A DNA stretch of 43,361 bases, taken from positions 1-43,361 of the forward strand of contig DATFHF010000078.1 of NCBI GenBank assembly GCA_035248685.1. The letters run 5' to 3'. Both the position numbers and the translations under genes were made by a program. Below are positions 1 to 8,269 of this stretch, in pieces; position 1 is the stretch's first letter; every line of letters begins with the position of its first letter. This stretch comes from Jatrophihabitans_A sp035248685 (GTDB lineage: Bacteria; Actinomycetota; Actinomycetes; Mycobacteriales; Jatrophihabitantaceae). The notes under the pieces were generated by a model that ran no database searches, was not told where the DNA came from, and was given only the letters and a program-made list of their open reading frames with translations.

Positions 1-1065
1 CCACCGGCTGCTGCCGCCGCTCCGCCTGCCGCCGCCGCGCCACCGGCCGCGGCTAGCGCGCCGGCCGCTGCCGACGTCCACGCCGATGACGACGAGATCG
101 CCGGCACCTACGTGACTCCGCTGGTACGCAAGCTGGCCAGCGAGCACGGGGTCGATCTCAACGCGCTGACCGGCACCGGGGTGGGCGGCCGGATTCGCAA
201 ATCCGACGTGCTCAATGCCGCCAACGAGGCCGCTCGCCGCAAGGCGGAGGCAGAGGCTGAGGCAGCCCGGCCGGCACCGGCCGCCGCGGTCGAGGAGGCG
301 CCCGCCGCTCAGCCGGCCACCGGCGAGCCGGCCCGGCGTGGACGGACCGAGAAGTTGTCCCGGTTGCGTCAGGTGATCGCGGCCCGAATGGTCGAGTCGT
401 TGCGGGTCTCCGCGCAGCTGACCACCGTCGTCGAGGTCGACGTCACCCGGATCGCCCGGCTGCGCCAGGCCGCCAAGGCCGACTTCGAACGGCGCGAGGG
501 CGTCAAGCTGTCCTTCCTGCCGTTCTTCGCGATCGCCGCGGTGGAGGCGCTCAAGGAGCACCCGGACGTCAACTGCTCGGTCGACACCGAGGCCGGGACG
601 GTGACCTACCACGAGGCGGAGCACCTGGGCATCGCGGTGGACACCGAGCGCGGCCTGCTGGTGCCGGTCATCCACAATGCCGGCGACCTGAACCTCGGCG
701 GCATCGCCCGCAAGATCGCCGACCTGGCCGAGCGGACCCGGACGAACAAGGTGTCGCCGGACGAGTTGGGTGGCGGCACGTTCACGCTCACCAACACCGG
801 CAGCCGGGGTGCGCTGTTCGACACCCCGATCATCAACCAGCCCCAGGTTGCGATCTTGGGAACCGGTTCGGTGGTCAAGCGTCCGGTGGTGATTTCGGAC
901 GAGAACCTGGGTGAGACGATCGCGATCCGCTCGATGGTCTACCTGGCGCTGTCCTACGACCACCGGATCGTCGACGGCGCCGACGCGGCCCGCTTCCTGG
1001 GCACCATGAAGTCCAGGCTGGAAGCCGGAGCATTCGAGCGCGCGCTCGGCCTGCATCAGAGCTGA
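1..1065 (+). CDS. sucB: Dihydrolipoamide acyltransferase (2-oxoacid dehydrogenase E2), 5' truncated by window edge
   Basis: Frame 1 is open from the first base, so this is the 3' part of a longer gene; the GTG at 112 is internal. The visible protein begins with an Ala/Pro-rich flexible linker, followed by a peripheral subunit-binding domain (TPLVRKLASEHG, GTGVGGRI), a second Ala/Pro linker and the catalytic acyltransferase core. The core ends with the active-site motif DHRIVDG, holding the catalytic His and Asp. The lipoyl domain(s) must lie upstream of the window. The enzyme transfers the acyl group from lipoyl-lysine to CoA in a pyruvate or 2-oxoglutarate dehydrogenase complex. Its position before the TIGR01777 gene and lipB-lipA matches M. 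tuberculosis DlaT (Rv2215), which serves pyruvate dehydrogenase, so the sucB name does not settle the substrate. lipB and lipA, which supply the lipoyl group, lie 5 kb downstream. Confidence 0.93.
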   Translation, partial: PPAAAAAPPAAAAPPAAASAPAAADVHADDDEIAGTYVTPLVRKLASEHGVDLNALTGTGVGGRIRKSDVLNAANEAARRKAEAEAEAARPAPAAAVEEAPAAQPATGEPARRGRTEKLSRLRQVIAARMVESLRVSAQLTTVVEVDVTRIARLRQAAKADFERREGVKLSFLPFFAIAAVEALKEHPDVNCSVDTEAGTVTYHEAEHLGIAVDTERGLLVPVIHNAGDLNLGGIARKIADLAERTRTNKVSPDELGGGTFTLTNTGSRGALFDTPIINQPQVAILGTGSVVKRPVVISDENLGETIAIRSMVYLALSYDHRIVDGADAARFLGTMKSRLEAGAFERALGLHQS

Positions 1066-1098
1066 ACCGGCCGCCGCGCGGATCGGCGGGAGTCGAGC

Positions 1099-2001
1099 AT
1101 GAAGGTACTCATCGCCGGTGGATCCGGCTTCCTGGGGCAGGCGCTGGCGCAGGAATTGGCCGCCCACCAGCACGTGGTGCACACCCTGGTGCGCCGGCCG
1201 GCTCGGGCTACCACCGAGGTCGAGTGGCATCCGGAGCGTGCTGAGCTGGACCGGGACGCGCTGCGCGGCTTCGACGCGGTGGTGGGACTGTCCGGCGCCG
1301 GCATCGCCGACAAGCGCTGGACGCCGGAATACAAGCGGTTGTTGCTGGAAAGTCGGGTGCAACCGACCGGCACGCTTGCCACCGCGCTGGCCGCGTTGCC
1401 GGCCGGCGACCGCCCGGCGACGTTCCTGAACGCCTCGGCGATCGGCTACTACGGCGACCGGGGCGATCAGCCGCTACCGGAGTCGGCCGCCGCTGGGACG
1501 GGGTTCCTGGCCGACCTGGTGGTCACATGGGAGGCAGCGACCGCGCCGGCCGCCGAGGCCGGCGTTCGGGTGGTCACCCTGCGCACCGGGTTGGTGCTCA
1601 GCGCCGGTGGCGGCTTGCTCAAGCGGCTGGTGCCATTGTTCAAGCTCGGTTTCGGCGGCCGGCTCGGCTCCGGACGGCAGTACCAGTCCTGGATCAGCCT
1701 GGCCGACGAGGTCGGCGCGATGCGGCACCTGCTCAGCGCCGACCAGGTGTCCGGGCCGGTCAACCTGGCCGGGCCGGCTCCGGTCCGCAACGACGAGTTC
1801 AGCAGCCAACTGGGGCGGGTACTGCACCGACCAGCGTTGCTGCCGGCGCCGGCGCTCGGGATCAGGCTGGCGCTCGGCGAGTTCGCTGACGAAGGGGCGT
1901 TGGCCAGCCAACGGGTGATCCCACAGCGGTTGCTCGATAGTGGCTATGAGTTCCAGCACCCGGATCTGCAGTCCGCGCTGACCTGGGCGATCCAGCACTA
2001 G
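1099..2001 (+). CDS. TIGR01777 family NAD(P)-dependent epimerase-like protein
   Basis: 300 residues. The N-terminus carries the Rossmann dinucleotide motif GGSGFLGQAL. An SDR-like active-site segment follows (NASAIGYYGDRGD), and the C-terminal part has the DUF1731 type ending of the family (RVIPQRLLDSGYEFQHPDL). Members of this family resemble nucleotide-sugar epimerases and the cell-division inhibitor SulA-like protein YfcH; the substrate is unknown. The ATG has GGGAG about 7 nt upstream and lies 33 bp after sucB, so the two are probably co-transcribed, as with Rv2215-Rv2216. Its TAG stop shares two bases with the TAG stop of the opposing kinase gene, through the palindrome CTAG. Confidence 0.9.
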   Translation: MKVLIAGGSGFLGQALAQELAAHQHVVHTLVRRPARATTEVEWHPERAELDRDALRGFDAVVGLSGAGIADKRWTPEYKRLLLESRVQPTGTLATALAALPAGDRPATFLNASAIGYYGDRGDQPLPESAAAGTGFLADLVVTWEAATAPAAEAGVRVVTLRTGLVLSAGGGLLKRLVPLFKLGFGGRLGSGRQYQSWISLADEVGAMRHLLSADQVSGPVNLAGPAPVRNDEFSSQLGRVLHRPALLPAPALGIRLALGEFADEGALASQRVIPQRLLDSGYEFQHPDLQSALTWAIQH

Positions 2002-3566
2002 CCGCTCGCGTCCGGCAGCTTGAGTGGGTCGGCGAGCAGCCGTTCGTCGTCCAGCCGGTAGCCGGAGCCGGCATCGGTTAGCTCCAGCAGCAACCGCACC
2101 GGCCCAACTGCCGAGGTTCGGCCACGCACCCCGTCGTCACAGTGCAGCGATCCGGCGGCAAGGGTGGCGGTGGTGTGCACGGTCAGGTGATGCGGGCTCG
2201 CGCTGGCGGTGATCTGTCGGTATTCGGTGTTCAGGCCCAGCAGCCGGCAGCCGGCCGGGACGGTTCGACTGAGCTGGTCCCGGTCCTGGGCCAGCAGCGA
2301 CGGCGAGCGGTACACCGCCGCCAGCAGGTCCGGACGTCGCTGGGCATAGGCCGCCGACCGGGTCCGGTCCAGCCCGGCCAGCACCGCGGCTGGATCGAGC
2401 TCGGGCTGGGCAGCTGAGCTCGATGCCGGTGTGGCCGGTGCGGGTGACGCCGATGCCGGCTGCACGGTGGCCGAGGCGGTGCTCGATCGGTGGCCGAACG
2501 CGCCGGTCACCGCCAACGCGATCACCACGCCGGTCAGTGCGAATACCACACCGGCCCAAGTCGCGTTCGATGGCCGCCAGCTGAACCAGGCGATGTGTCC
2601 CTGATTTTGTTGGCTATGCCGCGCAACGGGCGGGACACCTCGCCGCCGGGACACATGGGTCAGGTCCGCCCGCTCCGCTTCGGCCGGTGCCGTTTCGACC
2701 AGCTGCCGTTCGACCGAGTGCCGGCCGATCGTAGCCGGGATCCGGCCGCCGCCGAGCATGACCGGTGCCGGCCGCAGCGCTGCTCGCAGGTCTAGCGCGA
2801 GTTCGGCCGCGCTGCCCCGGCGAACCGGATCCGCATCGAGCGCGCGCCGAAGCACCGTGCCCAGTTCGGCGCCGACGCCGGCGAACCGACCGGGCAAGTC
2901 GACGATCCGGCCGGTGGCAGCCACCGCCAGCACCTGCTCGGCGTTGGCCGCCGGCGCACCGACCCGCTGCCACGGTCCGGCTCCGGTCAGGGCATGCAGC
3001 GCCACCGCGGCCAGCGCGAACACGTCACTGGCCGCGCCTGGGGCTCCGCCGGCGGCGACGACCGGATCCAGGTAGGCCGGCGTGCCGAGCGCGCCACCGC
3101 CGTCGGCCAGCAGCCGAGCAAGCCCCAGGTCGGCCAACTTGGGTTGACCGCGATCGGTGAACAGGATGTTCCGGACGCTCACATCGGCATGCAGGATGCC
3201 GTTGTCGTGGGCGTGGGCCAGCGCCGCCGCGACCGGGCTGACGGTGGCCACCACCTCGGCCGCGGTCAGTCGGCTCCGCCGGCACAACAGCTCGGCGAGC
3301 GAACCGCCACCGGCAAGTTCCAGCACCAGCACCATGTCGCCGTCGACGACCAGGTAACCGCGTAGCGCGATCAGCCCAGGATGGTCGAGCGCGGCCAACA
3401 ATGCGGCCTCCGCCCGACCGGCCCGGGCCCGCGCCGCCGAGTCAACCCGTATCCGTTTGAGCGCGACCCGGCCGCCGTCCTCGACGGATCGTCCCGCCCA
3501 GACCTGTGACTGGCTGCCTTGGCCGAGCAGCCCTTCGATGCGATAACCGGGTACCGAGAAGGTCAT
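1998..3566 (-). CDS. Degenerate Ser/Thr protein kinase (possible pseudokinase), one membrane segment
   Basis: 522 residues with an N-terminal kinase fold (about 8-265), a variable linker, one transmembrane helix near 335-355 (WAGVVFALTGVVIALAV) and an extracytoplasmic C-terminal domain. The Gly-rich loop (GQGSQSQVW) and the ATP-binding Lys37 (VALK) are present. The catalytic loop reads H126-A-D128-V-S-V-R-N133: the HRD Arg and the loop Lys are lost while Asp and Asn remain. DFG is DLG (Asp146), and the APE motif reads DPV. Bacterial kinases of this layout sense cell-wall signals through the external part. The substitutions suggest weak or absent catalysis, although the metal-binding residues survive. 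It lies 53 bp downstream of the mmpL gene on the same strand and also has its own -10-like element. Fold certain, activity uncertain. Confidence 0.85.
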   Translation of the reverse strand: MTFSVPGYRIEGLLGQGSQSQVWAGRSVEDGGRVALKRIRVDSAARARAGRAEAALLAALDHPGLIALRGYLVVDGDMVLVLELAGGGSLAELLCRRSRLTAAEVVATVSPVAAALAHAHDNGILHADVSVRNILFTDRGQPKLADLGLARLLADGGGALGTPAYLDPVVAAGGAPGAASDVFALAAVALHALTGAGPWQRVGAPAANAEQVLAVAATGRIVDLPGRFAGVGAELGTVLRRALDADPVRRGSAAELALDLRAALRPAPVMLGGGRIPATIGRHSVERQLVETAPAEAERADLTHVSRRRGVPPVARHSQQNQGHIAWFSWRPSNATWAGVVFALTGVVIALAVTGAFGHRSSTASATVQPASASPAPATPASSSAAQPELDPAAVLAGLDRTRSAAYAQRRPDLLAAVYRSPSLLAQDRDQLSRTVPAGCRLLGLNTEYRQITASASPHHLTVHTTATLAAGSLHCDDGVRGRTSAVGPVRLLLELTDAGSGYRLDDERLLADPLKLPDASG

Positions 3567-3572
3567 CCGGAC

Positions 3573-3578
3573 ACGGTA
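3573..3578 (-). promoter_or_regulatory. -10-like element TACCGT for leaderless kinase mRNA
   Basis: On the minus strand TACCGT lies 6 nt before the kinase ATG. No Shine-Dalgarno sequence is seen, so transcription could begin at the start codon itself. Confidence 0.4.
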
Positions 3579-3619
3579 GGGCTTGCCGGCCGATCACCGC
3601 CTCGAGTTGTCCACAGGCC

Positions 3620-5854
3620 TCACTGCTCGGCTCGGGCCAGTCTCGACGGCCACCAGATCGGCCGGCCGATCTCGATGGACAGCGCCGGCACCAGGATGCT
3701 GCGAACCAATACCGTGTCCAGCAGCACGCCGAACGCCACCGAGAAGCCGATTTCGGCGAAGGCAACCAGCGGCAAGATGCCCAGCACGGCGAAGGTGGCC
3801 GCCAGCACCACACCGGCCGAGGTGATGACGCCGCCGGTGACCGCCAGGCCGCGCAGTACCCCGGTCCGGGTGCCGAATTGCAGCGTCTCCTCCCTGACCC
3901 GGGTCATCAGGAAGATGTTGTAGTCGATGCCCAGCGCGACCAAGAACACGAACGCGAACAGCGGGAACGACTGGTCCGCACCGGCGAAGCCGAACAGATG
4001 GTTGAAGGCGAAGCCGCACACGCCCAGCGTCGCCAGGAACGACAGCACCACGGTGCCGATCAGCAGCAGCGGAGCCAGCAGCGCCCGCAGCAGCAGCGCC
4101 AGCACGATGAAGATCACCAGCAGCACGATTGGGATGATCAGGTTGCGGTCATGGATCGACGCGTTCTGCACATCCAGGGTGGCCGCGGTCTGGCCACCCA
4201 CCCGGGCATCGGCGCCGGGCACCGCATGCACTGCCGTCCTCAGCCGCTTGATGGTGTCGTAGGCGTTCTGCGAGTCATAGGAGTCGGCCAACGTCGCGTT
4301 CACCATGGTGCGGCCGTTGATCGGTGCCACGGTCAGGGAGTCGGGAGCACATCCGGTTCCGGCTGGTGTACCGACACCGCCGGCGGTCGCCACCTTGGTG
4401 TAGTCGACCTGCGGGCACACCGCGCCGGGCTTGGTGGAAACCCCGGGAACCTTGGACGCGACGGCGATCACCTCGGCTGCCTTGTCGGCCCGGACCGTGA
4501 TCATCGCCGGCGCACCGGCGCCCTTGTCGAACTGGGCGTCATAGATCCGCTGGCCCTTCACCGCGTCCGGCGTACCGGTGAAGGACTGGGCGGTGGTAAG
4601 TCCGTTGGTCTTCAAGGTGCCCAGCCCGATCAGGCAGATCAGCAGGATCACCGTGGCACCGATCCAGGCGTAGCGGTAGCGCCGGCCGATGATGTCGGCG
4701 GCCCGGCCCCAGATGCCATGGGTGGCCAGGTCGATCGCGTGGTCCGGCAGCGGTCGCCGCGGCCAGAACACCCAGCGGCCACCGATCACCGACAGCGCGA
4801 CCGGCAGGAAGGTCATCATCATGAACAGGGTGCAGGCGATCCCGATCGCGGCTACCGGTCCGAGGCTCTTATTCGAGTTGAGCTCGGAGAAGCTGAGGCA
4901 GAGCAGGCCGACGATGACGGTCACCGCCGACGCGACGATGGCCGGGGCCGACTCCCGCCAGGCCGTGATCATGGCGTCGAAGCGATTCGGAAACTCGTGC
5001 AGCTCCTCCCGGTATCGCGAGGTCAGCAGCAGGGCGTAGTCGGTACCCGCGCCGAGCACCAGCACCGAGACGATGCCCTGGCTCTGGCCGGTCAGGGTCA
5101 GCACGTTGTGCTTGGCCAGCACGTACAAGATCATCGAGGCCATCCCCAGCGCCAGGAACGCCGAGATGAGCGGGAACATCCACAGGATCGGTGATCGGTA
5201 CACGACGAGCAGGATGAGGACCACCACCAGGAACACCGCGAGCAGCAGCGCACTGTCCAACCCGGAGAACGCGTCGAAGAAGGCGGTGATCAGACCACCC
5301 GGCCCGGCCGGCAACACGGTGAAGCCGGACGATGCCTGCTGCGGCACCTGCGCCTGTGCGGTGGCTACGATCCGCTTCTCGTTGTCGGCCAGCGTCTTGA
5401 AGTCGACCACCTTGCCGCTGTCCTTGGCGGTCAGTGGCACGTAGATCGAGGCGGCGGTCTTGTCGGCCGAGATCTCGGGCGCGGTCAGCTGTGCGCTGTC
5501 CACCCCGGGCAGTGTCTTGATGGCGGCGAAGCCCTTGTTGACCACGGCCAAATCGGCCTCGGTCAGACCCGAGGACCGGTGGTAGACCACGAAGCCCGGG
5601 ATCGACTCCACCTTGAGGAAAGCGGTCGATTCATTGGCCACCTTGGTGGCTTCCGCCGAACCGGGCAGGTAGTCGGAGTTCTCATTCTTCTGGACCTGGT
5701 TGAGCTTGCTCTGGTAGCTACCACCGATACCGCCGACGAAGAAGGCGACGATGGCGAGCGCGGCGATCGCGAACACGGGAAAGCCCCGTGGCAACCGGCG
5801 CCGCTTGGACTCGCGAGTGGGCTGTTGGGAGTGGGCTGTTTCCACTTCCGTCAT
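3620..5854 (-). CDS. MMPL/RND family membrane transporter
   Basis: 744 residues from the chosen ATG; an in-frame start 18 codons upstream lacks support. A basic N-terminus (ESKRRRLPRG) leads into the first membrane helix (FPVFAIAALAIVAFFVGG). A large extracytoplasmic loop, a block of helices, a second loop (about 430-550) and a second block follow, the usual two-fold RND arrangement. Proton-relay-like Asp-Tyr pairs sit at matching places in the two halves: LGAGTDYALLLTSRYREEL and ALGIDYNIFLMTRVREE. MMPL proteins export lipids or hydrophobic small molecules using the proton gradient; the cargo cannot be told from sequence. No cytoplasmic C-terminal extension like that of MmpL3 is present. The degenerate kinase is directly downstream, which suggests a regulatory pairing. 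Confidence 0.9.
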   Translation of the reverse strand: MTEVETAHSQQPTRESKRRRLPRGFPVFAIAALAIVAFFVGGIGGSYQSKLNQVQKNENSDYLPGSAEATKVANESTAFLKVESIPGFVVYHRSSGLTEADLAVVNKGFAAIKTLPGVDSAQLTAPEISADKTAASIYVPLTAKDSGKVVDFKTLADNEKRIVATAQAQVPQQASSGFTVLPAGPGGLITAFFDAFSGLDSALLLAVFLVVVLILLVVYRSPILWMFPLISAFLALGMASMILYVLAKHNVLTLTGQSQGIVSVLVLGAGTDYALLLTSRYREELHEFPNRFDAMITAWRESAPAIVASAVTVIVGLLCLSFSELNSNKSLGPVAAIGIACTLFMMMTFLPVALSVIGGRWVFWPRRPLPDHAIDLATHGIWGRAADIIGRRYRYAWIGATVILLICLIGLGTLKTNGLTTAQSFTGTPDAVKGQRIYDAQFDKGAGAPAMITVRADKAAEVIAVASKVPGVSTKPGAVCPQVDYTKVATAGGVGTPAGTGCAPDSLTVAPINGRTMVNATLADSYDSQNAYDTIKRLRTAVHAVPGADARVGGQTAATLDVQNASIHDRNLIIPIVLLVIFIVLALLLRALLAPLLLIGTVVLSFLATLGVCGFAFNHLFGFAGADQSFPLFAFVFLVALGIDYNIFLMTRVREETLQFGTRTGVLRGLAVTGGVITSAGVVLAATFAVLGILPLVAFAEIGFSVAFGVLLDTVLVRSILVPALSIEIGRPIWWPSRLARAEQ

Positions 5855-5862
5855 GCGGAGGG

Positions 5863-5867
5863 CTCCT
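5863..5867 (-). promoter_or_regulatory. Ribosome binding site AGGAG fixing the MMPL start
   Basis: AGGAG on the minus strand is 8 nt before the ATG at 5854. It favours that start over the upstream in-frame codon at 5908. Confidence 0.6.
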
Positions 5868-5991
5868 GTCTGGATCACGCAGTTCTGGGTCAAGCGATGT
5901 CGGATCAAGTCGGCTAGCAGTACCTAACACCATGGCAGAGGCGTCTGACATCTCATATTCCAGGTGCGCACCTCCTCGGCCGGAACGCCGA

Positions 5992-5997
5992 TACTGT
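5992..5997 (+). promoter_or_regulatory. -10 element TACTGT, probable leaderless lipB promoter
   Basis: TACTGT ends 6 nt before the lipB GTG and no ribosome binding site lies between them. The divergent MMPL gene begins 150 bp away, so this interval holds promoters for both directions. Confidence 0.5.
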
Positions 5998-6003
5998 GGA
6001 CGG

Positions 6004-6654
6004 GTGAACGAGCTGAGGACGATCCGCGCCGGGCTACTGGACTACCAGCAGGCCTGGCAGTGGCAGCGGCAGCTGCACGGCCAGCGAGTGGCCGGTGAGA
6101 TCGCCGACACCGCGCTGCTGCTGGAGCACCCGCCGGTCTACACCGCCGGCCGGCGCACCGAGGCCTGGGAGCGGCCGGTCGACGGCGCCCCGGTGATCGA
6201 CGTGGACCGGGGCGGCAAGATCACCTGGCACGGACCGGGCCAGCTGGTGGGCTACCCGATAGTCCGGCTGCCGGATCCGATGGACGTGGTCGCCTACGTC
6301 CGCCGGATCGAGCAGATCCTGATGGCGGTCTGTGCCGAACTCGGCTTGCCGACCTGCCAGGTGCCGGGTCGCAGCGGAGTCTGGCTGCCGGCCGACCAAC
6401 GCGGCCCGGAACGCAAGATCGCCGCGATCGGCATCCGGGTGGCGCAGGGCGTCACATTGCACGGTTTTGCCCTGAACTGCAATCCGGATCTGGGTTGGTA
6501 CGACCGGATCGTGCCGTGCGGCATCGCCGATGCCGGGGTGACCTCGCTGACCGCTGAGCTGGGCCGCGAGGTCACCGTCGCCGAGGTGTTGCCGATCGTG
6601 GAGAAGCACCTGCCCGTCCTGGTCGCCGCCGGACTGGAGTCGCTGACCGCATGA
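6004..6654 (+). CDS. lipB: Octanoyl-ACP:protein N-octanoyltransferase (lipoate biosynthesis)
   Basis: 216 residues from GTG; the frame stays open upstream, but homology begins here (VNELRTIRAGLLDYQQAW). LipB moves octanoyl from acyl carrier protein to the lipoyl-domain lysine of E2 subunits. Family motifs are clear: EHPPVYTAGRR, RGGKITWHGPGQLVGYPI, the catalytic Lys in KIAAIGI and the catalytic Cys in VPCGIADAGVTSL. It overlaps lipA by 4 bp (ATGA), so the pair is translationally coupled and LipA can process the octanoyl product. It is collinear with Rv2217. Confidence 0.97.
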   Translation: MNELRTIRAGLLDYQQAWQWQRQLHGQRVAGEIADTALLLEHPPVYTAGRRTEAWERPVDGAPVIDVDRGGKITWHGPGQLVGYPIVRLPDPMDVVAYVRRIEQILMAVCAELGLPTCQVPGRSGVWLPADQRGPERKIAAIGIRVAQGVTLHGFALNCNPDLGWYDRIVPCGIADAGVTSLTAELGREVTVAEVLPIVEKHLPVLVAAGLESLTA

Positions 6655-7595
6655 CCGAGACCAGCAGAGCCGGCGAGCGCAAGCTGCTCCGGATCGAGGC
6701 CCGCAACGCCGAGACGCCGATCGAGCGCAAGCCGGCGTGGATCAAGACCCGGGCGGTGATGGGGCCGCAGTACACCGAGCTGCGGCAGCTGGTGAAGGCC
6801 GAGGGCCTGCACACGGTCTGCCAGGAGGCCGGCTGCCCGAACATCTACGAGTGCTGGGAAGACCGCGAGGCGACCTTCCTGATCGGTGGCGAGCAGTGCA
6901 CCCGGCGCTGTGACTTCTGTCAGATCGCCACCGGCAAGCCGGCCCCGCTGGACCGGGACGAACCGCGCCGGGTGGCCGAAAGCGTGCGGCGGATGGGGCT
7001 GCGCTACGCCACCATCACCGGCGTAGCGCGTGACGATCTGCCCGACGGCGGGGCCTGGCTGTACGCCGAGACGGTTCGCCGGATCCACGTGCTGGACGGC
7101 GACATCGGCGTGGAGCTGCTGATCCCGGACTTCAACGCGGTGCCCGAGCAGCTAGCCGAGGTGTTCGGCGCCCGGCCGGAGGTGCTGGCGCACAACGTGG
7201 AGACGGTGCCCCGGATCTTCAAGCGGATCCGGCCGGCCTTCAGCTACCAGCGGTCGTTGCGGGTGATCTCCGAAGCACGCGCGGCTGGCCTGGTCACCAA
7301 GTCCAACCTGATCCTCGGCATGGGCGAGCAGCGCGCCGAGATCTCGCAGGCGCTACAGGATCTGCACGATGCCGGCTGCGAGCTCGTCACCATCACCCAG
7401 TACCTGCGGCCGTCCGCGCTGCACCACCCGATCGACCGGTGGGTCAAGCCGGAGGAGTTCGTGGAACTGCGCGAGGAGGCCGAGGAGATCGGCTTCGCCG
7501 GCGTGCTGAGTGGGCCGCTGGTTCGCTCGTCCTACCGGGCCGGCCGGCTGTACCAGCAGGCGCTGGACGCCCGCGCGCTCAGCAACATCAACTGA
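6651..7595 (+). CDS. lipA: Lipoyl synthase (radical SAM)
   Basis: 314 residues. LipA inserts two sulfur atoms into octanoyl groups on E2 and GcvH-type proteins. Both iron-sulfur cluster motifs are intact: the auxiliary cluster set CQEAGCPNIYEC and the radical-SAM set CTRRCDFC. The C-terminal Ser that ligates the auxiliary cluster is seen in VRSSYRAG. The ATG overlaps the lipB stop. Length and motifs are normal, with no sign of damage. Confidence 0.98.
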   Translation: MTETSRAGERKLLRIEARNAETPIERKPAWIKTRAVMGPQYTELRQLVKAEGLHTVCQEAGCPNIYECWEDREATFLIGGEQCTRRCDFCQIATGKPAPLDRDEPRRVAESVRRMGLRYATITGVARDDLPDGGAWLYAETVRRIHVLDGDIGVELLIPDFNAVPEQLAEVFGARPEVLAHNVETVPRIFKRIRPAFSYQRSLRVISEARAAGLVTKSNLILGMGEQRAEISQALQDLHDAGCELVTITQYLRPSALHHPIDRWVKPEEFVELREEAEEIGFAGVLSGPLVRSSYRAGRLYQQALDARALSNIN

Positions 7596-7629
7596 CGGCA
7601 GGACGCGGCAAGGCGAGGAGTTGAGCGCA

Positions 7630-7655
7630 GCATGATGTCACCTGCGATATCATGC
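7630..7655. promoter_or_regulatory. Inverted-repeat operator and -10 of the toxin-antitoxin operon
   Basis: Perfect 7-bp arms GCATGAT (7630-7636) and ATCATGC (7649-7655) flank a 12-bp spacer. A -10-like TATCAT (7648-7653) lies in the right arm, 6 nt before the antitoxin ATG. Binding of the ribbon-helix-helix antitoxin here would block transcription, the usual autoregulation of such modules. The arms are seen; the binding is inferred. Confidence 0.55.
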
Positions 7656-7659
7656 CTGC

Positions 7660-7869
7660 ATGGCTAGCTTTCTCATCCGATTCGATGACGATGAACTCGA
7701 AGCTTTGCGGCAGGCCGCCGAGGCGCAGGGACGGAGCATGAACGACCTCGCCCGCGAGGGGGTGCGGCTGGTAACTACCGGGGCGGCGCGCGAGGAACGG
7801 GTTCGCGGGCTTGCCCGCCGTGTCATATCCGAACATGCCGGTCTGCTCAAGCGACTCGGCGAGGCATGA
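7660..7869 (+). CDS. Ribbon-helix-helix antitoxin
   Basis: 69 residues. The N-terminus has a short strand (SFLIRFDDD) followed by two helices (ELEALRQAAEAQGRSMNDLAREGVRLV), the pattern of a CopG/Arc-type DNA-binding dimer. The C-terminal Arg/Glu-rich helix would be the toxin-neutralising part. The stop overlaps the Doc-like toxin ATG by 4 bp. It is predicted to neutralise the toxin and repress its own promoter at the inverted repeat just upstream. The module sits between lipA and the DUF4191 gene, where M. tuberculosis has none, which suggests acquisition. Confidence 0.82.
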   Translation: MASFLIRFDDDELEALRQAAEAQGRSMNDLAREGVRLVTTGAAREERVRGLARRVISEHAGLLKRLGEA

Positions 7870-8243
7870 CTGAGCTGCTCACACTCGAGGATGCACTGAC
7901 GGTGCTCGACGAGATGGGCCTCGTGGTCGCCGACCCGGGCTTGCTGGCCTCGGCGGTAGCGCGACCAGCGGCGACGGTGTTCGGCGCGGATGCCTACCCC
8001 GATCTGACCAGGAAAGTTGCCGCGCTGCTCGAAAGCATCGTTCTTAACCATGCCTTGGTAGATGGGAACAAGCGGGCCGGCTGGGCCTTGGCTGTAGTGA
8101 CGCTCTGGTTGAACAACCATGAACTTAGCTACGACGAGGACGAGGCATTCACCATGGTTATGCAAATCGCGGAAGGAAATAGCAGCTTGGACGGCATCAC
8201 CGAGTGGTTCGCCGGCCGCGTCCGCGCAAAGGCCCAGCCGTAA
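7866..8243 (+). CDS. Doc-like Fic-fold toxin
   Basis: 125 residues, the normal size for Doc. The active-site loop is H62-A-L-V-D66-G-N68-K69-R70-A-G. This matches the Doc form, with Asn-Lys-Arg in place of the Gly-Asn-Gly-Arg of AMP-transferring Fic enzymes. Doc of phage P1 phosphorylates elongation factor EF-Tu and stops translation; the same activity is inferred here. It is coupled to the RHH antitoxin by an ATGA overlap. The gene is followed 26 bp later by the convergent surface-protein gene. No frameshift or missing catalytic residue was seen. Confidence 0.85.
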   Translation: MTELLTLEDALTVLDEMGLVVADPGLLASAVARPAATVFGADAYPDLTRKVAALLESIVLNHALVDGNKRAGWALAVVTLWLNNHELSYDEDEAFTMVMQIAEGNSSLDGITEWFAGRVRAKAQP

Positions 8244-8269
8244 AAGACGTCAGTCGCCAAGCCGGTCGG

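Noticed and set aside
112..114. GTG as the start of the first gene
   Set aside because: The frame is open to base 1 and the upstream Ala/Pro linker belongs to the E2 protein.
3506..5194. Long open frame on the plus strand opposite the MMPL gene
   Set aside because: Composition (Arg, Gln, Gly, His) and lack of domains show an antisense shadow of a high-GC gene. The same holds for long frames opposite glnA1 (10975-12456), glnE (30235-31590), MFS (32752-34152) and nadE (36769-38808).
7866..8243. AMP-transferring Fic enzyme
   Set aside because: The loop has Asn-Lys-Arg, the Doc form, not Gly-Asn-Gly-Arg.
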